DNA from: Caenorhabditis remanei | Lineage: Eukaryota; Nematoda; Chromadorea; Rhabditida; Rhabditidae | Assembly: GCF_010183535.1 (NCBI RefSeq) | Contig: NC_071333.1 | Coordinates: 17,668,587-17,732,586, forward strand | DNA: 64,000 bases | Reading direction: 5' to 3' | Part shown: positions 12,471 through 25,248 of the stretch, in pieces | Position numbering within the stretch: position 1 is the first letter of the stretch | Layout of the letters: each line of letters begins with the position of its first letter | Program-made: the position numbers and the translations under genes | Notes under the pieces: model-generated | The model's input: the letters and a program-made list of their open reading frames with translations, nothing else | Told to the model about the DNA's origin: nothing | Databases searched by the model: none

Positions 12471-15400
12471 CACAAAATGTATGCTCCAAAATATTGTCGT
12501 GTAATATTGCAAAATTCTATTTTCATTCAATCATCTTTTCTCACCATAAGTACATACATTTTCATTCTTATGTGAAACCAATCTTCAATCGTTTCCTCTT
12601 TTTTCGAGATCTACGGTTCAATATTTCTTCAATTAAAATATTCATCATTCCGATGCACAAACTAAAACTTTAATTCTTTCCGGTGTGTGATTCTCTATGA
12701 GAATGTCGGGAATATGCTTCAACATTTTTTTATGAATTAATAAAATTATGACGAAGTTTAGTTTTCTTCTGGATCACTGAGTTTTAATGACCACAGAACA
12801 ATCTGTCCTTGGAATTGTGATTCATATTTTTATTCCCTGATAGGGAATGGGGATTACACTTTTTGCTGTAAGTTTTCATGTGAATCAGAAGTTCTAGCTA
12901 AATTTTCCCATTAGTTTTTTTTAGTTGAGATCCAGTTCTAGTAAAACGGCTAGCTCACCCTCACAACATGATTAACTATAAGAACATAAGTAGATAAGCA
13001 TAGACTTCGGGAAGGAATCCATCCATCCATATATCTCCTGGTCAGTTTTTTTGCTTTTCTCCTCTTGGTTTATTTCTAGTCTCCTGTTTAGACTCCGCGT
13101 TCTTCATTTTCAATTCTACTAGTATCCACCCCATTTTCTCGTTTTTTCTTCTCTGGATGATTTCATTGAAAAGCGCATGATATGCTAAACATTGAAGACC
13201 ATCGAAGCGAAAAAAAGCGTTAAAAAATTATTTTTCATAGCCATGGCTCTCTTCTCTTTTTTTTCTTCTTCTCTCTTTCCAATTCAAAATTATTTTTGAT
13301 GTGGTTGTGTTTTTTATTGCTTCTTTTTGGTTTTCGTCTTTTTTGTTTCTTTGTAATAATATTGAACGGTGCTCATTATCCTTACTCCCATGGGATACCA
13401 ACCTCACGCCTCACTATTCTGAAAATCATATCATTTTCTCTTTTTATTTTCAGTAGTCGAAAAAAAAAAACTAGTAATGTGTTTGTGGCTTGGTGCTCTT
13501 TCCTTCTATTTTTCCATAACAAATGAATGAAGCAAACGAACGGAGGGATAGGGGCAGGGGGTGGACGAGAAAAGTATTATTGGCTCGAATGCTGAAATGT
13601 AAAACGGTTGAATTCCTCCAGCGTGATTTTGGGAAATTTTCGGATATTCTTATGGAGACTCCAAAAACTTGACTGTTGAGTCTATTGTAGAGTGTGATAG
13701 TACCAAACTTGTGAGTTTGCAAAGTCAGTACGTAGATAACTAATCTGACAAATAGGTGTTGCTTTTTTGCTAGATCAATGTTGAGAAATTCCGGGGAACC
13801 AACTGAACTTTTTTTCTCATCCCTGCCGGTAATGAAAAAATAAATTTAAGTATGTTTTTTTCAGTCTATTTATTACAGGAATAAATTTCAATCGAAGTAA
13901 GTATTATCCATATTCTCAGAAGTTTCTAACCTAGTACCTGGAAACCCAAGTTTTCGAATCTCTAGAGTTTTGATTACTTCTAGATAATCAAATTTGATTG
14001 AAACTTGTTATTTTATATTTTTATTCGTAGAAACCCAATTTCTTCTATTTTTGAAAATCTAGACATGTTACCCCGCATATACATAAGTTTTGTTTCAAGT
14101 TATGTTTCAGTCCGCACACCACCTCTGCACTTTTTTATCTTTCAATTCATTTATTAGCGGTAGCTCGTATAGTGGTGGTCGAACTAAAAAAAGAAGTACA
14201 AATCTCTTCCATTCATTTATCCCAAAAAAGTTCCAGTAGTCGTTTTTTTCAAGAATCTACCCAGCTCGTTACTCATACTAGTATAAAAGGGCAGTTTTTC
14301 TCTCATACTATGTCTCCTCAAAGCTCAAACTTGTTTGGTATTCATTCAATTCAATTGAACTCCACGCCGAAAACGCTAGAATTTTAATTAATGGGAAAGA
14401 AAGATGGAGGCGTGTTTAGAATACGAGCATCATTTCCCGTCACTTTCTCATTTATTTTTTTGTTTCTGATAAAGAAAACCTCACATCCCAAGAAAGGAAT
14501 TGAAATCAAAGTAGAAAAAACCGAAAAAAGAAAAAGTTCGTTTCACTTTAGTTCCTTTTAATTTCCTAGTTTTAATAGGATTTTGTTAGTATAGTCCCAC
14601 TCTTTCAAAATAAATGATAAAAATGAAAAGTAGCATTCATTCTATTTGTAGCTCTCGAAGGAGCAAGTTGTTCATTAGAGCAAAAAATAGTCTTCTGTTC
14701 TCCTTAATAAAAAAAGAACCCTCTAGATGTTTCTTGTTGTCTTATTCTCATTTCTGAATTCTCAATTCTGTATATTGACTACTGACAAAACTAAAGTTAA
14801 AACTGAACACTGGAAACCACAACTATACGAAAATAAATAAGTTTTCATTTTTCATTGAAAGCAAAATAGCACCTGTCCGAAGCCCTTGGGGCTCTGCTAG
14901 ATTTTAAGTATCCCTTCATTACTAATTTTCCACATTTTTCCAGCCGGTAGTACCATATTATATTATTTCTTTCAATACATTGTTTCCTATCTCTATTTCT
15001 CATATATCTCATATAAAATTCTGCTAAAACTAGTACGATTTTTTTTGCCTTTCTCTTTCAATTATATGTAATGAATGGAAAACATCTGAGACTCTCATTA
15101 GCTGTATAATGTATATAAGTCTCGACATTTTGAGTATAATTTTTATTGGTGGCATTCTTTAGATGTTCAAAAGATATTTCAAGTTCATTTCTTTATGCTT
15201 CTCACTGGATAAGAATGTACCAATGTTTTCTTTTCCAATTCCAGACTCTACTCCATTTCCACTAACCAATTATCATTCTTTTGTCTCTCAGATTTATACT
15301 CAGAAGCCAGAAGAAGTAGAAGAGTTGATGTTGAGAAAACCGAGAAAAGAATTTGATGAAAAAACATGTAATCAAACCAGAAAAGTGAAAATGTGAAAAA

Positions 15401-17535
15401 AAAAACATTTTCCTCCATTTCTCTTCTTCAATTTTTGATCTATTCCCTCGCGTTTCTTGTCCACGACGACATTCTCGAGAATTTTGAAAAATGTGGGAGG
15501 AAATGAGACATAAGAAAGAGGAATGGGTTCCGCACCTACTCCTACACATACGTTTTACCTTCCAATCTACTAATATCCTGTCGTTTTATTATTTTCTCTG
15601 TCTTTTCCTCTAAAATATTCTTTATTCCCCCATTGCTTGTGTTGTTTTTTTTTGCCATTTTTCAGTCGACTCGTTTTTTTTCTCTTCCGGGACGGGCGTT
15701 GAAAAGTGGGTCACATTCAACGATGGAGAGTCACTAGCTGTGTTAGCAGATTGTTTTGATTCTAGACACTTGGTTTTGTTCTTTTTTTGGAATTTCTGGC
15801 TATGGAATTCTCTTTTTCTCATTTCGTATTTCAAACTGCATAGCTTTTGCAGGCATTCAAAATTTTTTTCTATATAGTTCTGGTGACTGCAGGTGCTCTT
15901 GATTTTGAAATGATTCCACACAATGTACAAAAAAATTATGACATCTGTAATTTAAACCGAATGATATCATTTTTGTTCACTAAAAGTTTGAAACCCGAAG
16001 ACATCAATTAATTTACATATTTTCAGTTAGGAATACAAATTTGAAAATTTTGACAGACATATGTTGGGAGCTGTTTTCTAATTTTTCTGACCCAGAAAAA
16101 TTAGGTCGGGCCGCCCCGCCCGTATTCCGTTTTTTAGTGCTCTTCAAAATCTCTATTTCGGTGAGAGGAGGGGTATTTCATAGAATTCGCACGATGACCT
16201 TTTTCTGCATTTGGCATTTGTTAGAAATACATAAATAACTCGGTTTTACGTGTGTTAAGTAAATTATGCTACTGATATTAGACGTGGTGGTTTTTTCAGC
16301 ATATATGATATACCTATAATTTTCCAGTAACTCATTTTATTAAGTTACTCATTCCGCAACGGAACCTTTAAATGTCTCATTTTCTAATTAGAATGTTCAG
16401 GCCTTTCCATTATGAGAGACTTTTATCCTACTACTTTACGAAAGTACACCAAACATATTTATCCGTTTTAATCTTCTTGAGAAAACCAAACTAATACGTT
16501 AGGAATTTCAATGTTTTCTTATTTATATGTATATTAACAAATATAATAAACATGTAGTAGTGGAAATACTATTTTCTGTTTTTTTTTCAAAAATTGAAAG
16601 TCTTCCCAACAAGAATCTAATCTCTGACAGAAACTTTCTGATTTTCTTTTTCCTTTTTTTCATTTCTTATCCCTTGGCCACTTTCATGACACTGATACTT
16701 CTCCCATAAGGAAATTAGGTTTTGCTCTGCGCCTTACATATGACGTGGGGGCAATTCAATTTGATTTTTTTTCTTCTCGTTCGAAAATGATGATCCTTCT
16801 TAAAAATACCACCCAAATATTTCCTGGTCTGTGAGTCTTATTCATTTTCGAGAAGATAGACATGGTTATTAATTCATTGGTTACTCAATTCACCGAAATT
16901 AAGAATTGAAGAATGGATTTTAAATTGAGTTTTTTTAGAATAATATTTTGGTTCTGTCTTGATAGGAAGGAACTGTGAAATAACAAACAAAACACAAAGA
17001 AACTGTTTGATTTGTTCATTATTCATAATGAAACAAAATATAATTGCAATAAAATTAACATTTGTTTTGTTAAGCCGATCTTAGTGTAACGAGCTTTGAT
17101 CTACATTAGCTACGTCGAATCCTTTTAAAGATCAGTTTTGTGTTTTCTCATTTTTCCTTTAACTCATATTATATGGTTTCCATTTCCATCAACACCTCAG
17201 CGTAGGTGTAGTATAAGATTTAAATACCCCTTCTGCTACGTTGTTCTTGGTCATTATAAACTGATTCTCTGAAATGACGAGTATTTTTTCCATCTATTTT
17301 CAAAGCATCATGATTCTTGTTAAAACATGACAGTTCATCCATCAAACGAAGCTTATTTTACTATTATACCCCTAGTTAATCAAGCACGCATATTTCTTTC
17401 TCTCATGACCTTTTCTATGTTCTCGAATTAGTCTGTGAATATAATATAAATTTCAGTTGTGTTTTAGATGTCTCTCTTTGTTTAACATTCTAAACATTTT
17501 TGAAAATTAGGTTCACATACACTTTTTGCAGGGTA

Positions 17536-19356
17536 ATGAAGATACCAGATGTGCTGGAAAACCTTGAAGTAACAGAACAAAATTTTCTGATAGTTTTATG
17601 TGCGACCGTGGTGATTGTTGTGCTATTTGTATCATTTTTGCTTGTCAAAAGCAAAAACAAACTCAACTGGTAAGAAAATATTAAGAAATAAGACCATGAC
17701 GTTTTTTCCTTAGGTATGATCAAAACGTGCTTGATATGGGAGAGAACCCGACGCATCGGAGGTGTACAACGATATACCGGACAAACACAGATGAAACTAC
17801 TGTAAACGAAATGTAACTAGTCTTTTTTAAAGTTTTGACTCAAAAAAAAAGTTTTTGTAGAAAAATTGGGGAAGGTTTCCCTGCTGTAACCAATATTCCA
17901 AAAGGTGATTTATCCAACTTGTTTATGATTCCAAAAGCGAAGAAAGGAGCAAGGAGCATGTTTTCAAATCTGCATCAAAATCAGTTCGATAGAGGACTTT
18001 ATCAATTCCCGGTGAGTTGGATATAATAACAGCCATACTTTAGACTTTAGACTCAGAGTTTTGCAAGTGACATCCCCTTGTCTCTATTCTTCAAGTGTTT
18101 CTATTTCTATTTTTTCCAGACGGGTGACGAATCGGCATGTAGTTCAGTGACCATGGCGGCAGTCGGCTCAATCCAATTGAGTGTCAGTCATGATGTCAAT
18201 CTCAATTTATTAACAGTGACAATTATCAAAGCAGTGGATCTTCCCACAAAAAGAGAGGATGATCTTCCGAACCCCTTTATGAAAGTTTCTTTGGAGGTTG
18301 GTGATATTTTAAAATTTAAGAAATAACAAAAATTTAAATTTAGATCCCGGACTCTAAGAAACCAGAAGACCATCAAACAAAAGTTTATAACGGAACCGCA
18401 TCCCCTCTTATTAACGAGGATTTCTACTTTTCGGTATGTAAGATATAGTGTGTTTTGCTTTTAATTTGCTTGTTTTTCAGGTAACAGCACAACAAGTTAG
18501 TACATGCCGTCTGGAAGTAATGGTATATGATTATGACCAGTTTAGGTAATTCAGAAAAATATTTTGTACATCATCATAAAATATATTCTTCAGCGTTGAT
18601 GAATGTGTTGGGTATTGCTGGTTAACGCTAGGCAGAATAAACGAGCACTTCGAGCACGACTGCCCTACATTATTCTGGGCGGAAGTTCTTCCGTATGAAG
18701 ATGGAGACAATGTGAGAGTGTATAGAATTAATGAGTTGTAATATTATGTGCTTTTCTTGCAGAAAGGGTACGGCCAAGTTCTCTTTGCATTGTCGTATCT
18801 CTCTCACGCTCAGCGTCTCACAATGAACATTTTCAAAGTGAGAAATGTGCGGTTTAGGAATGGAGGAAGTGAGTTTAGACCGGAAGGAAATGTTTTTCGA
18901 CCTTGTGTTTTTCAGATGTCGCTCTTCGTGTTACACTTTTAGACGGGGAAGAAAAGCCGCTGAAAAAGAAAAAGACTAGTCAGAAAAAAGCGGCAAGATC
19001 CGTGCAATTCAATGAATGTCTTACATTTTCGATACCAAAACATACACTCTGCGAGGTCTTTCTTACTGTAGAGGTACTTTTGGTGCATGTAGAATCCCCC
19101 GAACCTTTTTTCTTTTCAGCTCATCACAGAAACTGGCACATTCGGAATCGCGTCACGCACTCTGTCCCGGATGCAATTGCCGTTGCACAAGTTTGTTTCA
19201 CTCCCCTTCCCTCCTCTTTTCTATCCTTCCCACTTTTCCTAATCATCTTCAATGTTTGGTCACCTGTTTTGGGTTTTCAGGTGTAAAGACTTGTGGAGAG
19301 CAATTATCCGTGAAGAGAAATCGCAAGCGAGATGGTATCCGTTTGAACAGCCATGA
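17536..19356 (+). CDS. Membrane-anchored double-C2 protein, synaptotagmin-like
   Basis: Eleven exons encode 414 residues: 17536-17669, 17714-17812, 17861-18011, 18120-18296, 18344-18433, 18481-18545, 18594-18711, 18763-18868, 18916-19073, 19120-19190 and 19281-19356. The start follows a TTTTGCAG acceptor by four bases, suggesting spliced-leader addition. A single membrane segment (~17-37, FLIVLCATVVIVVLFVSFLL) is followed by a basic linker and two C2 domains, ~144-270 (GSIQLSVSH...LTVTIIKAVDLP) and ~281-405. This is the synaptotagmin layout. The acidic Ca2+ ligands are largely missing: the SDPYVK-type Asp is Asn in LPNPFMKV, and C2B has no matching Asp cluster (ITETG at loop 3). C2B keeps a polybasic KKKKTSQKK strand. 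I infer a Ca2+-independent, phospholipid-binding trafficking protein. Poly(A) signal at 19456-19461. The paralogue name is not assigned. Confidence 0.9.
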
Positions 19357-20334
19357 GACCATGAATGAAAAAAGTGAATGGAGTGAAAAATTTCTATCAA
19401 AATTTCTTATTTATGCTTGTCTTCTTGATTTGTATTATGTATGTTGTGAAATCGAAATAAAATTTCAGTGGTGTAATGAATCTTAATTTTTATTACTCAA
19501 CGAGCCAGAAATCAGAGAACACGGATAGAATAACAACATAACATCACATTGAATCCTTAGATCAGATCATCCAATAAGTGCTTCACAAACAACAACAGAA
19601 TGAATGCAGATGCATAAAAAACCGAAACTTTTCCCAGATTTGAAAATAAGAGAATAAGATCCCAATCAAAACGACAGAGCAAAAATGTGATACATAAGAT
19701 CTCCGAATCAGTAGTATTTTGCATCGTTTCAAAACTTGCAACGGACCGGTCCGTGTCTTAGTACAAAATTCGAGTATTTTTTTGATTTTTCCGCAAAAAT
19801 GTTTTCAATCAAGAGTTTTGACTATTTTTGATAAAATTTCAAATAATCGTGCACATTTTTGACTCCGGGTCGATATTTTGCAAGTCTGCCGTCCCTTTCC
19901 AGTTCTTCTCACAATATGCTCCAAATTTTTCACAACCTAACATTTATCCTCAACAAAACACAGATTTCCGCAAACATCGTTCAATTATTCAGGGCTCGTT
20001 AACTCGTCTCCTTCAGTTTCCGCAGGGGAAACAAGTAATCTAATACCCTTTTCCACGTTCTTCATGTCATGTGGCGATCTTCGCAATGCAGCAAAAAAAA
20101 AGAAATTCTCTTTAGTGGTGATCTTTGACTCCAGGTGTGCGGACTAGCGGCATAGTTCAAAAAATTGATCCAAAAATCGAATTTTCTAATTTTTCCGAGC
20201 AAATAATGAGAGAAAAGGGTGTGAAAACTAACAGTGTTAAATTAAATCAAACATTGACACTCATTAGTTTCGCTTGATACTTTTACAGTCTGTGCAAACA
20301 TTTTCTCAATCGGATTCACACTCATTTAGTCAGG
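19357..20334. other. Intergenic region between C2 gene and ShK-like gene
   Basis: It starts with the C2 gene 3' UTR, with AATAAA at 19456-19461. A short GC-rich patch near 19728-19760 (ACTTGCAACGGACCGGTCCG) resembles one end of the dispersed GGGCC-type repeat, but I find no matching second end. The remainder is AT-rich. The promoter of the next gene should lie in the last few hundred bases; a TTTAGTCAG acceptor-like site immediately precedes its ATG. Confidence 0.55.
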
Positions 20335-21132
20335 ATGGCAGTGTCTCGGATGGTCGTTCTCCTTTTCCTCATTTTCACCATTTTCACAGTGACGGATGCA
20401 ACGGATTGTGCGGATTTGTTGGATATATGCGAGAGTCTGCAGCCAATCTGCATTGGAAGTATTCTTCAACATCATTTCAATGTCATTAGTGAATTGTCCG
20501 ATCAGATGAATGAGTAAGATTAAATTCTTGTGAAATTAGTCCATTACAAATTGCAGTTCTACCCTTCCCGCCCTGGAGAGCTCCCTGCCATTAGTCCAGT
20601 CTGACCTACCCCTAGTTCTCGGAACCAACGATGATGGATCCTCTATTGCCCCAGTTGAAGGCTCAGGAACAACATCTGCGTCTTCAACTTTCGACGAAGA
20701 GGCCCTCAAGGTACCTTATATCAAAACAATGTTAACAAGTTCACCAAAAATGTTCAGAACGCGTTACCTCTTCTCAAAGAGTCCCTACCTCTAATCCGTG
20801 AATCCCTCCCATTAATCCGTGAATCTCTACCACTTATCAGACAGTATTTGGACCCATTGGTTGGAAAGACAGCGTGCCAAAGAAAGGCCACGTGCAAAAG
20901 TGAGTTTGGCTATGACGGAAAAATTTGCATACATTCAACTTTCTTGCAGGTTGTAAGGATTGCCCAAAACTTCGTGATTCAATAATCGACTTTGTCGAAG
21001 GCTTGTGCCCCAACACTTGCAAAGTTTGCACAACTGGAAGTAAGCGACCTTGCTCCCCTATTTTAAAATGTGTCCCCATTTTCAGGTGACCTTCTCGCAT
21101 CATCCAACGCTTTGGCCGCCTATTTTTCCTAG
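20335..21132 (+). CDS. Small secreted Cys-rich protein with ShK-like C-terminus
   Basis: Five exons encode 203 residues: 20335-20513, 20557-20710, 20758-20899, 20950-21039 and 21086-21132. A signal peptide (~1-23, hydrophobic VVLLFLIFTIFTV ending at TDA) is followed by a Cys-containing segment DCADLLDICESLQPIC, a Ser/Thr-rich linker, a repeated leucine/proline block (LPLIRES three times) and a C-terminal Cys cluster CKSCKDCP...LCPNTCKVC. The TCKVC ending is typical of ShKT domains, which are common in nematode secreted proteins, but the six-Cys pattern is split between the two ends of the protein. An extracellular or cuticle-associated role is likely; no enzyme domain is present. AATAAA at 21352-21357 may be its poly(A) signal. 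It is tail-to-tail with the acyltransferase gene. Confidence 0.85.
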
Positions 21133-21604
21133 TTCAAAATATTTTTCGTCATTAGTTTCGCTCTTGTGGGAATGTTTTCTAGTTGCTCTGGGGAAAATGA
21201 GATTTTTGTTTGTTTCTTTCAATGAACTTCTCTCAGTGAATACCATGAACATCATACAACTTCAGAAACATGCATTTATTATTTCATTTCTTCTAATTGC
21301 AGTTCTGACTATTATTATAATTTACACAAGGAATTTTTTAGAAGAAGCTCAAATAAAATGGAAGGAAAATTGGTTTGTTTCAACTAACAACGAACAAGAA
21401 TGTGTTTAAACAACGAAATAAGATATGAGCTACTTTTTAAGAGGAGTGGTTTTAATTATTATTTAATTAGAAGGGTGGAATGAAGAATGTGGTATGGTCC
21501 TAGATGCTAGAACTATTTACGGAAATTAGGGGGTGGGCATGAAAAAAGATACCAATATGGTATAAATGTCATCAATGTGATGAAAGTGGAAATGTTGACA
21601 TTGC
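21133..21604. other. Convergent 3' region; possible small membrane ORF
   Basis: This holds the 3' UTRs of two converging genes. On the + strand, 21195-21409 is an open frame for about 71 residues with one hydrophobic helix (AFIISFLLIAVLTIIIIYT) followed by a charged tail. It overlaps the AATAAA at 21352-21357 that probably ends the upstream gene, so it is more likely UTR than a gene. No splice evidence separates these possibilities. Confidence 0.4.
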
Positions 21605-23710
21605 TCAAACGCAATGCCATGTCTGGAAAACAACAGTTTTGGCGTTTCCGTCTTCGTCGCTCCACATGGTCCACAACTTGTTGGCAACTGAAGCGTCCAA
21701 AACAATCTTGTTATCTTTGGCAACCGTTTTGAATGGTGAAAACCCGAGGCTAAAAAGAAGAAAAAAAATAGATACCAGGATTACTGTAGCGTTATGTCAT
21801 ACCTTAAAGTTTTGTGAATCAAATCCATCTCCACTGCATTCCCAAGTCCCTTTCTGCGATGATCCTCGAAAACATACTGGTTGTTGAAAAAGCCAGCAGG
21901 GTCGATCATCTCGAAAGCGACCGGCTTCCCGTTGAAACGAATGCATGACGAAGGTAATCTAAGCAATTTAGCCCTGGAAAGATGTACATGAATATTCAAA
22001 TCAAATTTATACGTCATATTGTATATTAGTCATCTTTTCTCTTTTCCCCCGCGGAATTTTTCCTTCCTAGTGTAACATCCCATTCAATCTCACATCACAG
22101 TGAAAATAAGAAAATAAATATAATCTTCAAAGATCACGGATAGAGATGCAGATGCACTTTCATTTCTCGGGGGATGCCCAATGGTCAACAAATAAACACT
22201 CAGAGATGATGGGAAAAGAAAAAATTTCATTTTAAAGTTTTGCCATACGTCATTGTTCTTTCATTGTCCCTCACCTTGCCCACTCTTTTTCGACACTTGA
22301 TCTTTGTTCGAACTTTTTCCCCTTTCTTTTCTTACACTTACATTGTTTGTTCGAGATCGCCGGCTCCTGCATGCTTCCAGGTGTTGTTAACAATTTCAGC
22401 CTCCTCGGTTGGCTCGATCTGGAAAAGTGAGGAAAAGTGAACAAATTGTGTTAAGACTTATAAGACAATCCGTTTACCTCGTCGTAGTAATATCCCTTTG
22501 GGACATTTGGCAAAGGGGTTGTGAGGGCAAGATTTTTCTGGGTCTCTGTCATGTAGAAGAGAGAGAGTCTGAGATCATTGTTGGTCCAATCGGTGGAAGA
22601 CATGCGCATAGCGACTCCGTACTGAAAAATAATGAGTTATGAAGGTAGACAGCAATTTGAAAATTTTTCGATTACAATTAAACAACTAGACTCAAAATGT
22701 TTCCCAAGACAGTCGTCTGTCTGTCTTTAGAAACTATTTTTAAAAACAAGAAAGTAAATTGATGACGTTGCATCGATATACCTGAAATGGAGCATTAATT
22801 TGATCAAGGGTGACAAGTTACAACCTAGCCAGCTGTTTACAAGCAAAGAAAAATGAGGATGTATGAATTCATAAGAGGACACACGGCAAGAAAAAAAAAG
22901 AAAATTTCAGTTTGAGTCTACGAAAAAACAACCAAAAACAAAACAAGTGTTTGTTATTCTCGGTCCGTCTTGTGAATTCACAACAAACCCATTTCATGAT
23001 TTTTCACAAGCTTAAGCGAACCATTTTAATGAGGTGTTCCTCGGCAATCACAAGATGAGGTTGACGCTTGGCGCCGAATACACGTGTTCTGAGCAATGGA
23101 AGACCGGAATGAGAGATGATTAGGATAATTGGGGTCACTTACCGAAACTCGTGGAGCAGATCGATCAGCTCCAGACGGTTCATGCTGGTTCCGGAAACTT
23201 GAGCCAGAGCCAAAGTTGGTCTGAAAGTTTTGAACTTTGACTTTGTGTTAAGTCGTTGGAACAACTCGACCAGAGATAAGAGTTGAGAGACAAAACAAAT
23301 ACTACCAGACAGCTTTTTATTGGGGGGCCCTGCTCGGATTTCAATTGGTTTTGAGAGAAAAAAGTTTAAACTTCCTCCATGTCTTCTATTACACATCGCA
23401 TGGCCCCAATCTCTTATCTACAAACAATACTAGTATGTAACTTACTTGATATACTCGTTATTTTTGAACATGAAGAACATTTTCGGATGCGAGATGTTTG
23501 GATAGACAAAGACTCTGACTGGGCTTTCCGGGAAGCTGAAAATAAAATATTCAAGTTGAATGACTAGTCTTAGACTATAAGTTGTTACCTTTCTTCAAGT
23601 TGGGTATGAATTGAGAATGGGAAGTAGATGGCGCTAATATGGCGAGAGCATTGAGCCTGAGCTCTACGGAGATTCTCTCGTGTGGTGATTTCGATGAGTG
23701 TCGCCTTCAT
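21605..23710 (-). CDS. GNAT-fold N-acyltransferase (glycine N-acyltransferase-like)
   Basis: Eight exons on the minus strand encode 297 residues: 23710-23589, 23535-23446, 23220-23143, 23088-23022, 22621-22478, 22418-22342, 21973-21803 and 21749-21605; phases fit throughout. Exon 4 uses a weak donor (ATG|GTTCGC) but is required to keep phase. The C-terminal half carries the acetyl-CoA pocket: a beta strand PVAFEMIDPAGFFNNQYVFEDHRRKGLG with the R-x-x-G-x-G signature at ~232-237 followed by a helix NAVEMDLIHK. The long N-terminal half (SFPESPVRVFVYP...) resembles the glycine N-acyltransferase-like layout, so the likely reaction is acyl transfer from an acyl-CoA to an amine or amino acid. The substrate cannot be read from sequence. 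No signal peptide or membrane helix, so probably cytosolic or mitochondrial. Confidence 0.88.
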
Positions 23711-25248
23711 TTTGACTTGTTCACTTTCTGGAATGAAAAGGAATGAAAAAGACGAAAGAATGAATGTGACTAAGAAAAGTCAGGAAGATATCCGTGAGAT
23801 GTGAGGAAACTTTAGAAGAGTATCTTATCTATGAAAAGTTAGGGAGTGAGCAAAAATTGAGAGGCAGCTGTGTCGTCTAGAATAAAGAAGCAGCAAGAGA
23901 AGAGCAAAAAAGGGGCGTGTCCTTTCTCCACCCCTTTGAATGTGTTGGGCTTAGGGGCGGTCGGAGGAAAGAGGAGGGGACGCAGAAGTTTTTGAATAAA
24001 AGTTTTTTCTTCCCTCTTTGCAGAAAAACGAAAAGAAAAGAAGGAGTAAATAAAGAAAGGAGTTACAGAAAGCTGCTGCTTCAAGAAGAAAAAGTGACAG
24101 AACTCCACTCCGAAAAAAAAGAAAAGAAGAATAGATAACCAGAAAAGGGTGGACCCAGAGTCGGGGGGGGGGGGACCCTCTTCCCGACTTTTTGCCATTG
24201 GGGCTCTGAGCAATCTTTGAAAAACAGCGAGAGAGAAGAGATGATGCACACACACTCTCCCTGTCCGGCCACCCAACAAAAATAGTATTCGATTGTAGGA
24301 GAGCATCCAGTTGAGGATAATTTCAATGAGAGAGAGAAAGCGGAGAGAAATTGAGAAACAAGGCTCTCCCCGGATTCTCGCCGTTCTTCAGTAGTCTCTC
24401 TCGCCTCTTTCTTCACTCATTTTTCCACGACATACTCTATTTTCTCAACGCCACCCCAAACTCTACCGTGGGTCGCAAGGGGAGGAAAAAAGGATCTTTG
24501 CAATCGGCCGAGACCTAGCAGTCCGAAACGTTTCTCTCGGTCTGTATCTCTCTCGGTTTTGACAAAAGATTGCGTCCTTGTCTTTGAAGATGACATTCTT
24601 CTCTTCGTTTCCCCGGGCTCGCCTGAGCTCTAGTCTTTTGACGTAGACAGAGAACACAGCGGGTGGGAAGAAGAGAACTTGGTGAGAAGTTGGAGACGAC
24701 AGAAGCAGAATAAATTGGCAAGATAGTTTTGAAAGTGTTTTTTGAAAAGTTTTTCTCTTTGTTTTGGTGTCTTACATCCAACATTCGTTCATTTTGCAAA
24801 GAGCCCCAACAGATTTTTGTTTCATCTTTATGAAACACCGCTTACAGGAAAATGGAGAATGGAAAAATATAAAGCATCAAACATGAGACATAATGGATGG
24901 ATGATTGAGAGAGGAGATCTTTGAAAATAAACATGAATGATCATATAAATAGGTTCTGGAAAAGACCATGAACAAATATGGGACACCACATTATTCAGTC
25001 TATCTAAAATTGAGGCGACACCAAAATAAAGTGGTCAGAAGAAAAAAGAGGATAAGACGCATTTGGATTCAAATTTAGGTAACCAACAGTAGCCGAGCAG
25101 GTGATTTATTACGACTATGAATAGCAGTTATCGTTAGGAATATAACAACATTATATATCTATGACAAAGTTGGAGGAATCCTGTGGTGTTAAATTTTCGG
25201 GAGGGCGAAGGTTAAGTCGGAACCTGAGTCCACTGCGTGCAGCTATAC

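Larger units (their letters stand above)
10561..17535. other. Noncoding interval, 7 kb, between famk-1 and the C2-domain gene
   Basis: It contains the famk-1 3' UTR, a well-preserved palindromic hAT-type MITE at 10876-11254 and a possibly decayed reading frame on the minus strand near 12144-12470 (both listed). The rest is AT-rich with poly-T/poly-A runs and no supported exons. Bases 17527-17531 give a TTTTGCAG acceptor just before the next start codon, so the promoter of the C2 gene may lie anywhere upstream. Confidence 0.6.

Noticed and set aside
19728..20150. Possible further GGGCC-end MITE from ACTTGCAACGGACCGGTCCG
   Set aside because: Only one end is visible and no matching inverted end or duplication was found.
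23839..24416. Long minus-strand frames of 100-155 codons
   Set aside because: They follow purine-tract composition (Phe/Ser/Leu runs) and overlap one another in different frames.
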